Source: Papilionanthe hookeriana x Papilionanthe teres
Lineage: Eukaryota > Streptophyta > Magnoliopsida > Asparagales > Orchidaceae
NCBI GenBank assembly: GCA_022702705.1
Contig: CM040433.1
Location: 24,925,797 to 24,989,796 of the forward strand
DNA: 64,000 nt
Reading direction: 5' to 3'
Position 1 is the first letter of the stretch. Every line of letters begins with the position of its first letter. The notes beneath the pieces were generated by a model, which saw only the letters and a program-made list of their open reading frames with translations, did no database searches and was not told the origin of the DNA. Shown piece by piece: positions 34,646 through 46,038 of this stretch. The translations under genes were made by a program, and so were the position numbers.

Positions 34646-35017
34646 CTAAACATGAAAATAAAAAACGCGAAATAAATTCAACGGATCTTAGGAAAATAAA
34701 CTAATTTAAGCTTTTCAAACTTGAAAAAGCTTAAAAATTCATGGATTTAACCAAAAAATCAAAATTTTTCTCAAAATTTCGATTTTTCTTAATGAGAGCA
34801 AAATCCATGGTGAAAATAAAAAATAATGAGTTTAGAATGTAGATCTGACCTCGAGATGAAGAAATCGGGTGATTTCAAGCTCAAAAACTTGAAAATCCGG
34901 CTTTAAATGGGATCTATAGGTGGTATTTTCGCGAAAAACAGTGGAGAAGGAAGCTTAGGCATCAAAAATGGCGTGGAGGGCTTTAAGACGATGAGTTTTC
35001 GGGTTCAGGCCAAATCG

Positions 35018-35051
35018 GAGCCTAGGCGCCGAATTCTGGCACTTAGGCGCC
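35018..35051. repeat. GC dyads upstream of the distal env-position ORF of C
   Basis: GAGCCTAGGCGCC and GGCACTTAGGCGCC, variants of the C-family word GGCGCCTAGGCGCC, about 400 bp before the ORF start. Confidence 0.65.
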
Positions 35052-35452
35052 AGACTATCCTTTCCAAAAATTCGATTTAAATTAAATATTTTCCACCAAA
35101 TCTTATCAAATTTGACTCCTAATTACTCTTATGAGAGTATTAATCCATTTTATATTCTCCAAATATTTTCACAATCAAATTAAAATGATAGTATAGATCC
35201 ACAAAAAAATGTATCCAAATTCTTCAATTCTAAATCCTAACAACCATTCCAAATTCAATAACTTTCAGTACAAGATTGTATCATGGTTCAGCATTTTATA
35301 AATAACACAAACAACAACATATTCAAAGCAAACATTCAAATCCAACAACACACATTGAACAATTAAGTAAACACACAAATTAGATATTCAACACACTAAC
35401 ACAAGACTCGATCACACCTTAAACACATATAGGATCTCTTTAACACTGATCT

Positions 35453-35880
35453 TCAATTACCATCTCTTTCGCAATGAAGTTCGCTAGGACCGAAGGGATA
35501 GAACACCAACGCCCTTGGAAATTCCAAAGCCATCTTTTCATCGTTCCACTTGTTCTTTATGTAGATTTCTACTTGAGCGTCGTGATAGGCAGCCATATGA
35601 TCAGATTGAAGTTTGGTTTGCCATTCCAAGTGTTCGTATTGGTGGTACATCTCATGGAGACGATAACAAATACTTTGAAGTTCTGCTTCAATCTTATCCA
35701 ATCAACTAAACATTTTCTCCACACTAACAACAATAAAACCATTAAAATAAGACTGAGGATCTTTAGGAGATTTGTCTCTTACCTCATTTCCATGATTTCC
35801 TCTATCCATTGCCTCCAAATCCTTCTTAACTCATCCAAAATGGATTGCTCTGGACGAAATTAGTGTTCATATGGGATTGG
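35453..35880 (-). pseudogene. Element C proximal env-position ORF, C-terminal remnant
   Basis: An 82-codon open stretch (35453-35701) with likely helix DKIEAELQSICYRLHEMYHQYEH and AAYHDAQVEIYIK resembles the C-terminal part of the B distal ORF (IAYHDAQVRFMKGE). The N-terminal domain seen in B at 19550-20267 is missing here, so this copy was probably reduced by deletion. It sits 3' of the GC dyad and TATA module at 35895-36033. Confidence 0.55.
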
Positions 35881-35894
35881 GGACAAAAAATCGG

Positions 35895-36033
35895 CTATAT
35901 ATAAAGAGATTTTCTATGAAAAACTGAAGAATTTCAGTTTTTCCATGATCTGTAACCGCGGCGCTCAGGTGCTGGAATCTGGCGCCTAGGCGCCGGATCA
36001 TCAATACGTAGGCCACTCTGGCGCTTAGGCGCC
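35895..36033 (-). promoter_or_regulatory. Candidate internal promoter module of C: GC palindromes plus TATA box
   Basis: An exact GGCGCCTAGGCGCC at 35981-35994 and a one-mismatch copy at 36020-36033 lie upstream (minus strand) of TATATATAG at 35895-35903. The 78-bp gap is close to the 80-84 bp gap in the U3 of the C and solo LTRs. That match in motif, spacing and orientation suggests a duplicated promoter; it is untested. Confidence 0.5.
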
Positions 36034-36360
36034 GGAACCTCGATCGACTCTGATTCGCCTATCATCAAATTTTGCAAAGTTTCAGTCGTAAAAATAGGTC
36101 TAATAAACGAGTGTGACCAAACACACAAACACTATTACGAAAAATTCAAATCACAAACAATCACAAACGAATGTTAACTTGATCTCCTTTTTACTCACAT
36201 TTGACATAGAGTGGTCCAAGTCCAAATTCTATATACTTCAAGAAAATGTTTAGCTTAAGCCAATTCAGACTTGTTAGCTTTCTATTTCCCGAAGTTATAT
36301 ATAAATTTAGTCAAGACCAAGGCATAACCTTATAGAAATAATTAAACTCAAACTAATAAA

Positions 36361-36408
36361 TATGGGTTGCCTCCCACAAAGTGCTTGGTTTAACATCGTC
36401 AGCCCGAC
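36361..36408 (-). promoter_or_regulatory. Conserved post-pol motif of element C
   Basis: Counterpart of 20613-20658: on the minus strand GGGCTGACGATGTTAAACC, AAGCACTTTGTGGGAGGC, AACCCATA. It follows the pol stop by about 10 bp. Confidence 0.7.
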
Positions 36409-36421
36409 CTAATTAATTAAA

Positions 36422-37700
36422 TTAATCGGGTAGACTTAGCTCATAAGCCTCTTTGTAATTTAATTTCATTTCTCCAATATAAGGCTTCAGTTTTAATTAG
36501 TTAACTTTAAATACTTTTCTAGTTTTGGGATCTTTAATATCCACAGCTCCATAAGAGTATACTTTCTCAATTATAAATGGTCACATCCATTTAGATTTTG
36601 ATTTTTCAGGGAAAAGTTTTAAACGAGCGTTAAATAATAATACTTCTTGTCCAGGCTCGAATATTTTCCTTGAAATCATTTTGTCATGCAATTTCTTCAT
36701 TCTTTCCTTATAAATTCTTGCATTTTCATAAGACTCATTTCTTATCTCTTCCATCTCATTCAGTTATAATAATCATTTTTCACCTGCAGTATTCAAATTA
36801 TAATTGAACTCCTTTATTGCCCAATAAGCTTTATGCTCCAGTTCAACAGGTAAGTGACAATGTTTACCATAAATTAACCGATAAGGTGACATTTCGATAG
36901 GTGTCTTATAAGCTTGTTCTATAAGCCCATAATGCAGAATCAAGTCTATCAACCCAGTCGGTTCTTTTAGGATTAACAGTCTTTTCTAAAATTCTTTTAA
37001 TTTCTCTGTTTGACACTTCAGCCATTCCACTTGCTTGTGGATGATAAGCAGTCGCAATTCTATGTTTAATTCTGAATTTTTCAAGCAATGATTGAATTCT
37101 TATATTTCTGAAATGTTTTCCCCCATCTATGATAATTATCCTGGGCATTCCAAATCTTGTAAAAATCATTTTCTTTAAAAGTTTCGAAACACTTTTAGAA
37201 TTACAGTTAGGTAAAGCTACAGATTCGATCCACTTTGAAACATAATCAACTGCTAATAAAATATAAATCTTTTCAGATAATGGTACGAAAGGTCCCATAA
37301 AGTCTAAACCCCATACATCGAAAATTTTGATTTCTAATATAAAGTTTAGAGGCATTTCATCTTTTCTGGATATATTTCCCATTCTTTGACATCGATCACA
37401 AGTTTTCACATAATGTGCAACATCTTTAAATAAAGTAGGCCAATAAAATCCAGAATTTAATAAATCACTTTTATCCACTCCAAAGTGTCCTCCAAATTCA
37501 GAATTGTGACATTTTTGAATAATTGCAAAAGTTTCTTCATAAGGTACACATCTTCGAATCACATAATCTCTTCCTAATTTAAATAAATGAGGATCATCCC
37601 AAATATACAATTTACAATCATTCTTGAATTTCTTAATGTATTTACTATTCATCCCATATGGTAAAATATTGCTAACCAAGTAGTTAACTATATCTGCATA
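36422..37700 (-). pseudogene. pol: Element C integrase, catalytic residues intact
   Basis: In the 257-codon stretch 36906-37679, the zinc finger is complete (His58, His65, Cys94, Cys97). The core has Asp126 (GLDFMG), Asp185 (IIDGGKHF) and Glu221 (AEVSNRE), giving the D-D35-E arrangement. One extra base near 36915 (after WAYRT) shifts the frame; the C-terminal part (ARLKLFPEKSKSKW, VDIKDPKTRKVFKVN) continues in another frame with a stop near 36497, and pol probably ended at 36422. Confidence 0.9.
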
Positions 37701-38527
37701 TCAAGACATTTGTAATCCTTGAATGACATATAATTGCTCATCCGAGAATTTCTCATTTATCTTTTCTTCATAAATCTTCTCATTATTATTTTTTATTCTT
37801 GATAAATGATCAGCAATTTGGTTGTCAGTTCCTTTTCTGTTCACAATTTCAAAATCAAATTCTTGTAAAAGTAAAACCCATCTGATCAATATAGGTTTAA
37901 CATCCTTTTTAGATATTAAATACTTAATAGCAGAATGATCAGTATGTACGATACATTTTGTTCCAAGAAGATATGGTCTAAATTTATCAAAGGCATATAC
38001 TATTGCTAAAAGCTCTTTTTCAGTAGTAGTGTAATTTATTTGAGTTTCATTAAGTGTTTTGCTAGCATAGTATATAACTTTGAAAATCTTCTCATATTTT
38101 TGTTCTAATACAGCTCCGATTGCATAATCACTTACATCACACATTAATTCAAAAGGTTTATTCCAATCAGGTGCAACAATGACAGGTGCAGTGATTAATT
38201 TTTCTTTCAAAATATTGAACACATTCAGATAATCTTCATTAAATTCAAATCTAGCTTCTTTTTCTAATAAATGACAAAGAGGTTTAGCAATTTTAGAAAA
38301 ATCCTTTATATATCTCCTATAAAATCCAGCATGACCCAAAAAACTTCTTATATCAGTAATAGTCGTAGGTGGTTGCAGTTCAGTAATAACTTTCACTTTT
38401 GCTTGATCCACTTCCATCCCTATTTGTGAAACTTTATGTCCAAGTACAATGCCTTCTGTGACCATAAATTGACATTTTTCCCAGTTTAGAACTAAATTTG
38501 TTTCTTCACATCTCTTCAAAATTTTCA
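37701..38527 (-). pseudogene. pol: Element C RT connection and RNase H, long open stretch
   Basis: The open stretch 37701-38540 (279 codons) covers the RT thumb (LVLNWEKCQFM, LGHKVS, RSFLGHAGFYRRYIKDFSKIAKPL) and a full RNase H. Catalytic residues are Asp135 (MCDVSD), Glu175 (TTEKEL) and Asp201 (HTDHSAI), with DNQIADHLSR after them. All expected acidic residues are present. The stretch is out of frame with the RT palm because of a homopolymer slip at 38570-38576. Confidence 0.9.
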
Positions 38528-39429
38528 TTATAATTTCCAAGCAAGATTCAAAAGAAGTTCCAAAAACTGAAAAAAATCGTCCATAAATACTTCAATTCCT
38601 TTATCAATCAAATCACAGAATATTAACATCATACATCTTTGAAAAGTTACAGGAGTATTGCACAAACTGAAAGGCATTCTTCTAAAGACAAATGTTCCAT
38701 AAGGACTTGTAAATTTTGTCTTTTCTTGATCCTCAGGAGCAACGGGTAATTGATGATAACCAGAATATCCATCCAGAAAACATAAATATGAGTGTCCAGC
38801 TAGTTTATTCAGCATTTGATCCAAGAAAGGTAAAAGAAAATGATCCTTTCTAGTGGCATTGTTTAATTTTCGATAATCAATGCAAATTCACCATCCAATA
38901 ACTTGTCTTGTTGGGATTAATTCATTTCTTTCATTAACAATGACTATTACTCCTCCTTTCTTCGGAACACAATGAATAGGACTTACCCATTGGCTATCCG
39001 AAATAGGATAAATAATTCTAGCATCTAACCATTTCAAAATCTCTTTCTTGACAACCTCTTTCATAATTAGATTTAATCTTCTTTGAGGTTCAATGGTAGG
39101 TTTACAATTTTCTTCCATTAAAATTTTATGCATACAGATTGAAGAGCTTATTCCTTTTATATCTGCAATAGTCCAACCAAAAGCTTTCTTATAATTCTTC
39201 AGAACTCCTATTAATTTTTCTTCTTGATCTTTACTTAATTCTGAAGATATTATTACAGGTAAAGTTAATGAATCTCCAAGAAATGCATACTTTAAATGTG
39301 CAGATAACATTTTTAATTCTAGTTCAGGGTCTTTTTCAATTGAGGGTAAAAGTATATCATTTTTAGTTGTGTCTAAAATTTCTCAATTTTCATGAATGTA
39401 ATGAGTTTCGTCAGATAATTTTTCTTCAT
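38528..39429 (-). pseudogene. pol: Element C reverse transcriptase palm and fingers
   Basis: N-terminal part in 38888-39310 (KKAFGWTIADIKGISSSICMHKIL, SPIHCVPKKGGV), ending at TGA 38888-38890 where an Arg is expected in GW-RICIDYR. Motif A is FLDGYSGYHQ (Asp at 38771-38773) and motif C VFMDDF (38570s-38580s). Right after motif C a run of seven A (38570-38576) shifts the frame. Confidence 0.9.
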
Positions 39430-39900
39430 TTAATGACTCATTATATAACATAGATTCTTTATCTTTATCATCAGAAATGACCTTACATTTTTCTTGGTAA
39501 TGTTTTTAATTGTATAATCAAAAATATCCATTCGATAGCATTTTTCTTTATCAGGATACCTCATTAATTTCAGAACATTGAATGTTATCTCTTGATCATT
39601 AACTCTCATCATTAATTCTCCTTTTTGCACATCAATCATAGCTCGACCGGTAGCTAGAAAAGGTCTCCCTAAAATGATAGTTATTTCTTTATCTTCTTCC
39701 ATATCTAGAATAATGAAATCCACAGGGAAGATAAATTTATCTACCTTAACAAGAACATCCTCTATAACTCCTTTAGGATAATTGATCGATCAATCAGCTA
39801 ACTGAAGAGTTACAGCGTTCAGAGAAATATCTCCTAAATTTAACCTTCGAAATATTGAGAATGGCATGAGATTAATACTAGCTCCTAAATCACATAAGGC
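39430..39900 (-). pseudogene. pol: Element C aspartic protease domain
   Basis: Active site DLGAS at 39877-39891, then INLMPFSIF. A TGA replaces the Arg of LADRS at about 39789. FIILDMEEDKEITIILGRPFLATGRAMIDVQKGEL follows (39430-39723). Confidence 0.85.
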
Positions 39901-41683
39901 TTTTCCACATAATTTTTCTCCAATAGCAAATGGTATAGTGAAACTTCCAAGATCTTTAAGTTTCTGAGGTAATTTCTTTTGAATTATTGCACTACATTCT
40001 TCACTTAATGCAACAGTTTCATAAGCTTCAAATTTTCTCTTCTTGCTTAAAATATCCTTCATAAATTTTGCATAGCTTGGCATTTGCTCCAAATCTTCAG
40101 CAAAAGGAATGTTGATGGTAAGTTTCTTAAAAATTTCAAAGAACTTAGAAAATTGATGGTCAAGCTTCTGCTGTTTAAGTCTTTGAGGAAAATGTGGTGG
40201 TGGTCTTTCAACTTCCACTTCAATAGGTACAACAGTCTGATCTTTACTTGGAGAAAGGGTATCTTTAGGTTTTTCAATCTCTTCAACTTCTTTCTCTTTT
40301 TCAATCTCATTTCGTGTTTTCTCTTTTAATTCATTTCCACTTCTAAGTTGTACAGCTTTTGCTTGTTCATGTTCTTTTCCAGATCCTTTAGGATTAATTT
40401 CAACATTGATAGGCAGTGTTCCTTGAGGTCTGTAATTAATGAAATTAGCGATTTCACCCATCTGATTCTCAATATTACAAATAGCAGTGTTTTGACTTTG
40501 TAGTTGATTGCTTAGTTGCAAGATCAATTCTTCTACAGACAAATTTTTCTGCTGATTGTTATAACCAGGAGGATAAGTTGGTCTATAGTTTAAATTTCCT
40601 TAATTGTTCCAATTTGGATTAACTTGATGTCCATTACTCCAATTAAAATTAGGATGATTCTTCCAATCAGGATTATAATAATTAGAATAAGTTTTATTAG
40701 TTTTACTAGCAATAGCTTGCAGTTTCCATTGTTTCAGAATCATCAGAATTTGCAAAATTATCATTACTTACATGTGATATCTTAATAGCAAAATTATCTA
40801 ATTTCTTAGATATCACAGCCACTTGTGAAGCTAAAATAGAAAAGGCTTCATTATCAAGAATACTGGTCATTCTTTTAGGATGAACCCTTTCAGAAGGCCA
40901 TTGAAAATTGTTATTAGTCATTTCCTCAATTAAGATTTAGGCTTCTTCCAATTCTTAGTCATTAAAGAACCACCAGCAGCAACATCAATAAGAGATCTAA
41001 GTGATCCAATAAGTCCATTATAAAATGTTTGAATAATTAACCAATCTGGTAAAGTATGATGAGGACATTTTCTTAATAGTTCTTTAAATCTTTCCCAAGC
41101 TTCATAAAATGTTTCTCCATCAAATTGCGTAAATGAAGTAATATCATTTCTCAATTTAACAGTTTTAGAATGAGGAAAATATTTAGTAAGGAATTTTTGT
41201 GTCATATCTGCCCATGTTTTAATAGAACAAGTCGCAAATGAATTAAGCCACATCTTTGCTTTATCTTCTAAGGAAAAAGAAAAGAGTCTAAGCCTAATAG
41301 CATCATCAGAAACATTATTATATTTAAAGGTAGCACAAAGTTCTAAAAAACTAGCAAGATGTAAATTTAGATCCTCATTAGGTGTTCCTCTAAATTGATT
41401 TTTTTGAACCATTTGAATAATAAAAGGTTTAAGCTCAAAAGAATTAGCATCTACAGTAGGAATTTGAATACTAACATGAAGTTCATCAGTTGTAGGGTTT
41501 GCATATTCCCTTAATGGTTTATAAATATTTTTTTCATTAATTTCGATTGGATTTTGATTATTGTTATGTAAGTTAGCTATTTTTTGATGTTTTGAAATTT
41601 GTTTTCTTTTTTTTAATTCTTTTAATTGTTCTTTCTAATTCAGAATCAAAAGGTAGTAATCCTTCAGATCCAGAACTACGCAT
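39901..41683 (-). pseudogene. gag: Element C gag polyprotein, broken in a few places
   Basis: Start taken at the ATG 41681-41683 (MRSSGSEGLLPFDSELERTI). A frame slip in an A-rich run follows. The capsid part is open at 40930-41412 (YFPHSKTVKLRNDITSF, EAWERFKELLRKCPHH, LIIQTFYNGLIGSLRSLID). The middle part (40706-40921, FQWPSERVHPKR) leads to a WKNHPNFNW stretch near 40640, and the C-terminal linker is open into protease (39790-40542). The gag-protease junction codon, TAG in A and B, is CAA here (39979-39981). Confidence 0.87.
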
Positions 41684-41779
41684 AAAAATTTAAAATATTT
41701 TTGTTTGGTTTTTGCTTTTGTTTTTATTTGTTTATATTTTATATTCTTTTCTTTTTACTTTTTATTAAATTTTATTCTT

Positions 41780-41797
41780 TCCCCGGCAACGGCGCCA
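41780..41797 (-). promoter_or_regulatory. Primer-binding site of element C, perfect tRNA-Asp match
   Basis: Plus-strand TCCCCGGCAACGGCGCCA equals the 3' end of plant tRNA-Asp including CCA at 18 of 18 bases, 6 bp from the LTR. Confidence 0.95.
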
Positions 41798-41803
41798 AAA
41801 CCT

Positions 41804-42400
41804 TGATGCGATGTGACTTTATGTATGCTTTAAAATACAAGAATTTGATACCACTTTTTAGAATATTTAATTTCCGACAAATGGCTTCAAAAACTTGATG
41901 TGCGAGGTTTACATTTATTAATTTATATTTAGATTTTATAATAATTATTGTAAAAGTCACAATTTTAAACTCAAGTATATGTATCGTTCAAGTAATACAG
42001 GGCTCTATTGGAGTCCTGGTTATCGATCCCACAGGGATAGTGAATTTATAAAAAGTAAGAAAAATTAGTAATATTTTGGAATTTTCAAATGCAATTTATA
42101 TATACTCTTCTTTTTTTATATGTATATTCAAATTTAATTTACTAACAATTTTTACTAAAAGCAAGTAAGTAATAAGCAGTAAAGTAAAATAAGTAGTAAT
42201 TAAAATTCAATGCAAGTATAAAAATGACTTTCTCCTTTCTCAACTAATCCAAGAATTATAGAGTAATTATCTTTTGTAGGGAATTAAGATTATGATATTA
42301 TGCCAAATAGAAGCATTCCTATTCTTTACCCTTTGGTCCAGGTGCAAAGAACATTTACTAATCTATAGATAAGCTCAGGATGTTTTATTAGTAGAATGGG
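41804..42400 (-). repeat. 5' LTR of element C, segment left of the nested LTR
   Basis: From TGATGCGATGTGAC; aligns with the 3' LTR at 30275 onward, including the PBS-like relic (41872-41900) and the shared LTR block (about 41972-42035). It ends with ATGGG (42396-42400), the target duplication of the nested LTR. Confidence 0.92.
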
Positions 42401-44685
42401 TGATCCACTTAAAAATTACCTATTTTTAGTGTTCATTTCAAGCCCACTTCATGCACATTTTTAAAGATATTACACTTTAAAGGAATGAATTTTGCATATT
42501 TTTGTCTTCAAGTATAAAAATATGATTTTAGAGAAAATCAAGCAAAAACTATGCAATTTTGAGCCAAAATGAGCAAGGAAGAAAATTATGACTTGGCAAA
42601 TATCGATGTCTTTCTATGCTTAATATATTTTATATTTCTCACATATTTTTGAATAAAATTATACTTTTGAGAAAGTTTGTTATGTTTATCTTGTAGGTGA
42701 AGATGTTAGAAACTCAACGCAACTGAAATGGGGCGAAACGGAGTTGAAACAGAGCCAAACGGAGCAAAACGGTGGAGTTGCGCACAGGGTGGCGCCTAGG
42801 CGCCAAACCCAGCCCCGGCGCCCAGGTGCCAGTGACAACGAGAAAATGGCGCCTAGGCGCCAAATCAAGGCCTAGGCGCCAGAATCATCCAAAAACGATT
42901 ATTGGACGGATTTTTTACAACTTTGGGAGTTATTTTGATGGTGTTAAGTAGTTTTTAGACCTTCTAGCAGACTAGAAGCTACTCCTAATGTATAGGACAT
43001 GTGATACAATGTATCTGGACACATTGGAACGGTTTTAATCGTGAAGAGGTGTGATCTAAAGTGAAGGGGTGTGAATACTTGGTCATAGGAGTCTAACGCC
43101 TAGGCGCCAGATCCCGGCGCCTAGGCGCCAGAGTCGGTTTCTAGAAGATTCAATGAATGTGGACTACTTTTTAAGAGGTGCATTAAGGAACCCTTGGCCG
43201 TTTTCAGAGCTCTAAAAATAGGAGATATTTCTATAGGAAAAAGGGCCTCTCTCTCTCTCTCTCTCTTCCCCTTAGTTTTATTTTAGAGTCATGAAGATGT
43301 AGATTTCTACATCTCATGGAGAGATTGGTGAGGGATTTTGAGATATTTATGTAGGAGATGTACGAGCGGTGTATGGATCGGTGGGAGACTTTGGCGGAGA
43401 GATCTTCTTCTTTCCTTCAGAGGGAAAAAGCTAAGTATTGTGTTCTCCATTCTCTTGTAATTGTTGTAAACACTTTCTAGTGGATTTTCTTTATTTTAAA
43501 CCGAGTTTTCTGTCGTGATTTATCCATGCTTCGTAAGTGATTTTCTTTACTCTTTCTTTTAAATGAAGTAGTGGCATGTGTAGGAAAATAATTTTTATGA
43601 TAAAATTAACTATTAAATGCTTCTAGGTGACAGATAGTTGCATAAATATAATAGAATACTAATGAAATAGGTTCCTTGTTGGCACTTAAATTATTACATA
43701 ATTCTATCAACCCTTTTACTTCTTATGCCATTATTTTCATTTACTTTTGTTTTGTAACGAAATAGATGCATGTTTAGGAATTAAGATTTGCTTAGATATT
43801 CTCTTATTAAATTATGGTGATGATATTCATACCAGAACTTCATTTACTTTATAAATTGATCACTTGTATTGTTAAAATCTGTTGAAGAATTCTAAAACCT
43901 ATCCAGAGATGAGTTCTTAACTAGTAGATATCACATGAATCATTAGGTAATCGTGGGCTATATGCGGGTTATTTAAGGTGAAGTGCAAATAATTAGGAAG
44001 ATATTGATTTATTGGGCGTATAATTAATTAGTATTTAGAGTGACAGACTAAATTCTAATAATTTGGTTTATAGAAAGGGAACGAGTCACTAGTAGGGCCG
44101 ATCATAGCCACCCTTGGACATCTAGAAGTGTGACCCTAAATTAACCCATTCTACTAATAATACATCCTGAACCGATCTATAGATTATCCAATGTTCTTTA
44201 CACCTGGAGCAAAGGATAAAGAATAGGAATGCTTCTATTTGGCACTACTACATAAAATTCTAAGCATTTCTTTCCTACACATTATCTATGTAATTGCAAG
44301 AGAAAGGTAGTTTTTAATATCTCGAAATTCTCCAAGCCAATTTATCCATATGTTATCTTTTTATTTAAGAACTTTATTTAGGAATAGTTATTAGAAAACT
44401 CATTTTAATCGACATTCCAAATTTAGGCCTTATAGAAATAGATCGGAATTAGCTTAAAGAATTTCTTACCTCACTTCTCCGTAGTGATCGATACTGGGGT
44501 TATAAAAGAAAACCCTATATTACTTGAAACGATACGTATACTTGCGTAGTACCCATAGTGTGTAAAATATTTCCTAAAATTTTATAAAATTTTAATTTAA
44601 TACACTAGCCGCTATTTATAAATTGGTTCAAGTTTTTGGCCATCTTTTAGAAGCTAAAATTACTGCGTTATTGCGGGTCGGGTCA
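42401..44685 (+). mobile_element. Solo LTR, plus strand, nested in the 5' LTR of C (2285 bp)
   Basis: Starts TGATCCACTTAAAAA, the plus-strand form of the start of the C-type LTR, and ends GGGTCA. ATGGG flanks both sides (42396-42400, 44686-44690), a perfect target duplication. No internal region remains, so it is a recombination product. It holds exact GGCGCCTAGGCGCC palindromes at 42791-42804, 42848-42861 and 43116-43129, a weak TATA-like CTAAAAATAG at about 43212, a (CT)n run at 43248-43266 and the shared LTR block (44486-44546). Near its end (44627-44643) TTCAAGTTTTTGGCCAT resembles an LTR-PBS junction. Confidence 0.9.
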
Positions 44686-46038
44686 ATGGGTTAATCTAGG
44701 CTCACACTACTAGATGTCCAAGGGTGGCTATGGTCGGCCCTACCAGTGACCTGCTATCTTTCTATAAACCAAATTATTAGAATTTATTCTGTCACTCTAA
44801 ATACTAATTTTAAGCCCAATAAATATTATCTTCCTATTTATTTGCACTTCACCTTAAACAATCCGCGTATAGCCTGCGATTACCTTAGGATTCATGTGAT
44901 ATCTACTAGTTAAGAATTTATCTCCGGATAGGTCTCAAAATTCTTCAACAGGTTTTAACAAATTAAATGGTCAATTTAAAAAGTAAACTAAGATCAGGTA
45001 TTAATATCATCACAATGTTTTAAAATATTTTTTATATTTAATTCTCCTACAAAATTTAATTAATTTATAATCTTTTTATAGTTGAAAGGTGAAAGATTTT
45101 AAAATATTTTTTATATTTAATTCTCCTACAAAATTTAATTAATTTATAATCTTTTTATAGTTGAAAGGAGAAAGATAACTAACTACTCAGAACACATTGA
45201 AATAACACAACAAAACATACTTATAAAACTTTGAACCAAAGTACAAATACTTATCTGAAGTGTTCCTTCAAGTGATCCGCTAACTTCTACTGACTCCAAA
45301 GCAATGATGAAAGACTCTAACAATAATAACTCACAATAAACACTCAAAATAAACTCACTAGTTACAAAATAAAATGGCACCCTAAGTATGTAAGAGACTA
45401 AATAAAATTAGAGACGAGAGAGAAGATGCTAAAATGTGTATGTGTACTAAGAGGGGGGTTTTGGTGCGATTTTCTCTGTAGAATGGACTCTTATTTATAG
45501 AGCTCTAAATTTGACCATAGGTTGCTTAAGGCACCTCTTCAAAATTCGTCTAAATTCAATGTATCTTCTAGAAGTTAAATGTCGCGCCTAGGCGTCGGCT
45601 AGGTGTCGGACTCCGTGACCAGGTCTTTTGCACCTCATCACTTTGGGTCACACCTATTCACGATCCAGACTGTTTCCTTGTGTCCAAATACATTGTATTA
45701 CATGTCCTATATATTAGGAGTAACTTCGAGTCTTCTAGAAGCTCCAATAAACGCTTAACACCGTCAAAATAAGTACTCAAAGTCATCAAAAAAACTTGAC
45801 AACGTCTGTATCGAACTGGCGCATAGGCGCCAGATTCTAGCGCCTAGACGCCAGGCCAATAATTCCAAAATTTTGCTCCATAAGCTCCATTTTTGCTCCT
45901 TTCGCCTTCTTTTTCTTTCTTGGACTCATTTTAAATCATCTACATCCAAAAACATAAAAATATCTTTCATTAAAACATAATATCCTTAAAAATTGAATCA
46001 TAAATAAGGCAAAAAATGGGTATTTTTTAGGTAGATCA
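44686..46038 (-). repeat. 5' LTR of element C, segment right of the nested LTR
   Basis: Continues the LTR after the second ATGGG. It contains an 80-bp tandem duplication (45018-45177) absent from the 3' LTR, a TATA box on the minus strand (TATAAATAA, 45491-45499), GC dyad remnants at 45583-45597 and 45826-45862, and ends GTAGATCA. The non-inserted length is about 1.9 kb. Confidence 0.9.
45018..45177. repeat. 80-bp tandem duplication in the 5' LTR of C
   Basis: Two nearly identical 80-bp units starting TTTAAAATATTTT at 45018 and 45098. The 3' LTR has one unit, so the duplication arose after insertion. Confidence 0.88.

Larger units (their letters stand above)
30275..46038 (-). mobile_element. 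Element C: complete Athila-type retrotransposon with a solo LTR nested in its 5' LTR
   Basis: Two LTRs of one family, a perfect PBS, a polypurine tract and full gag-pol order on the minus strand. Flanks AGATT (30270-30274) and AGAGT (46039-46043) match at 4 of 5 bases, so a decayed target duplication. Without the 2.3-kb nested LTR it is about 13.5 kb. It is the best preserved element: long open pieces of integrase (257 codons) and of RT-RNase H (279 codons) with all catalytic residues. Frameshifts and stops still make it non-autonomous. Confidence 0.93.

Noticed and set aside
35934..36128. 64-codon minus-strand frame with repeated PAPxR words
   Set aside because: Encodes the GC palindromes of element C, so it is not a gene.
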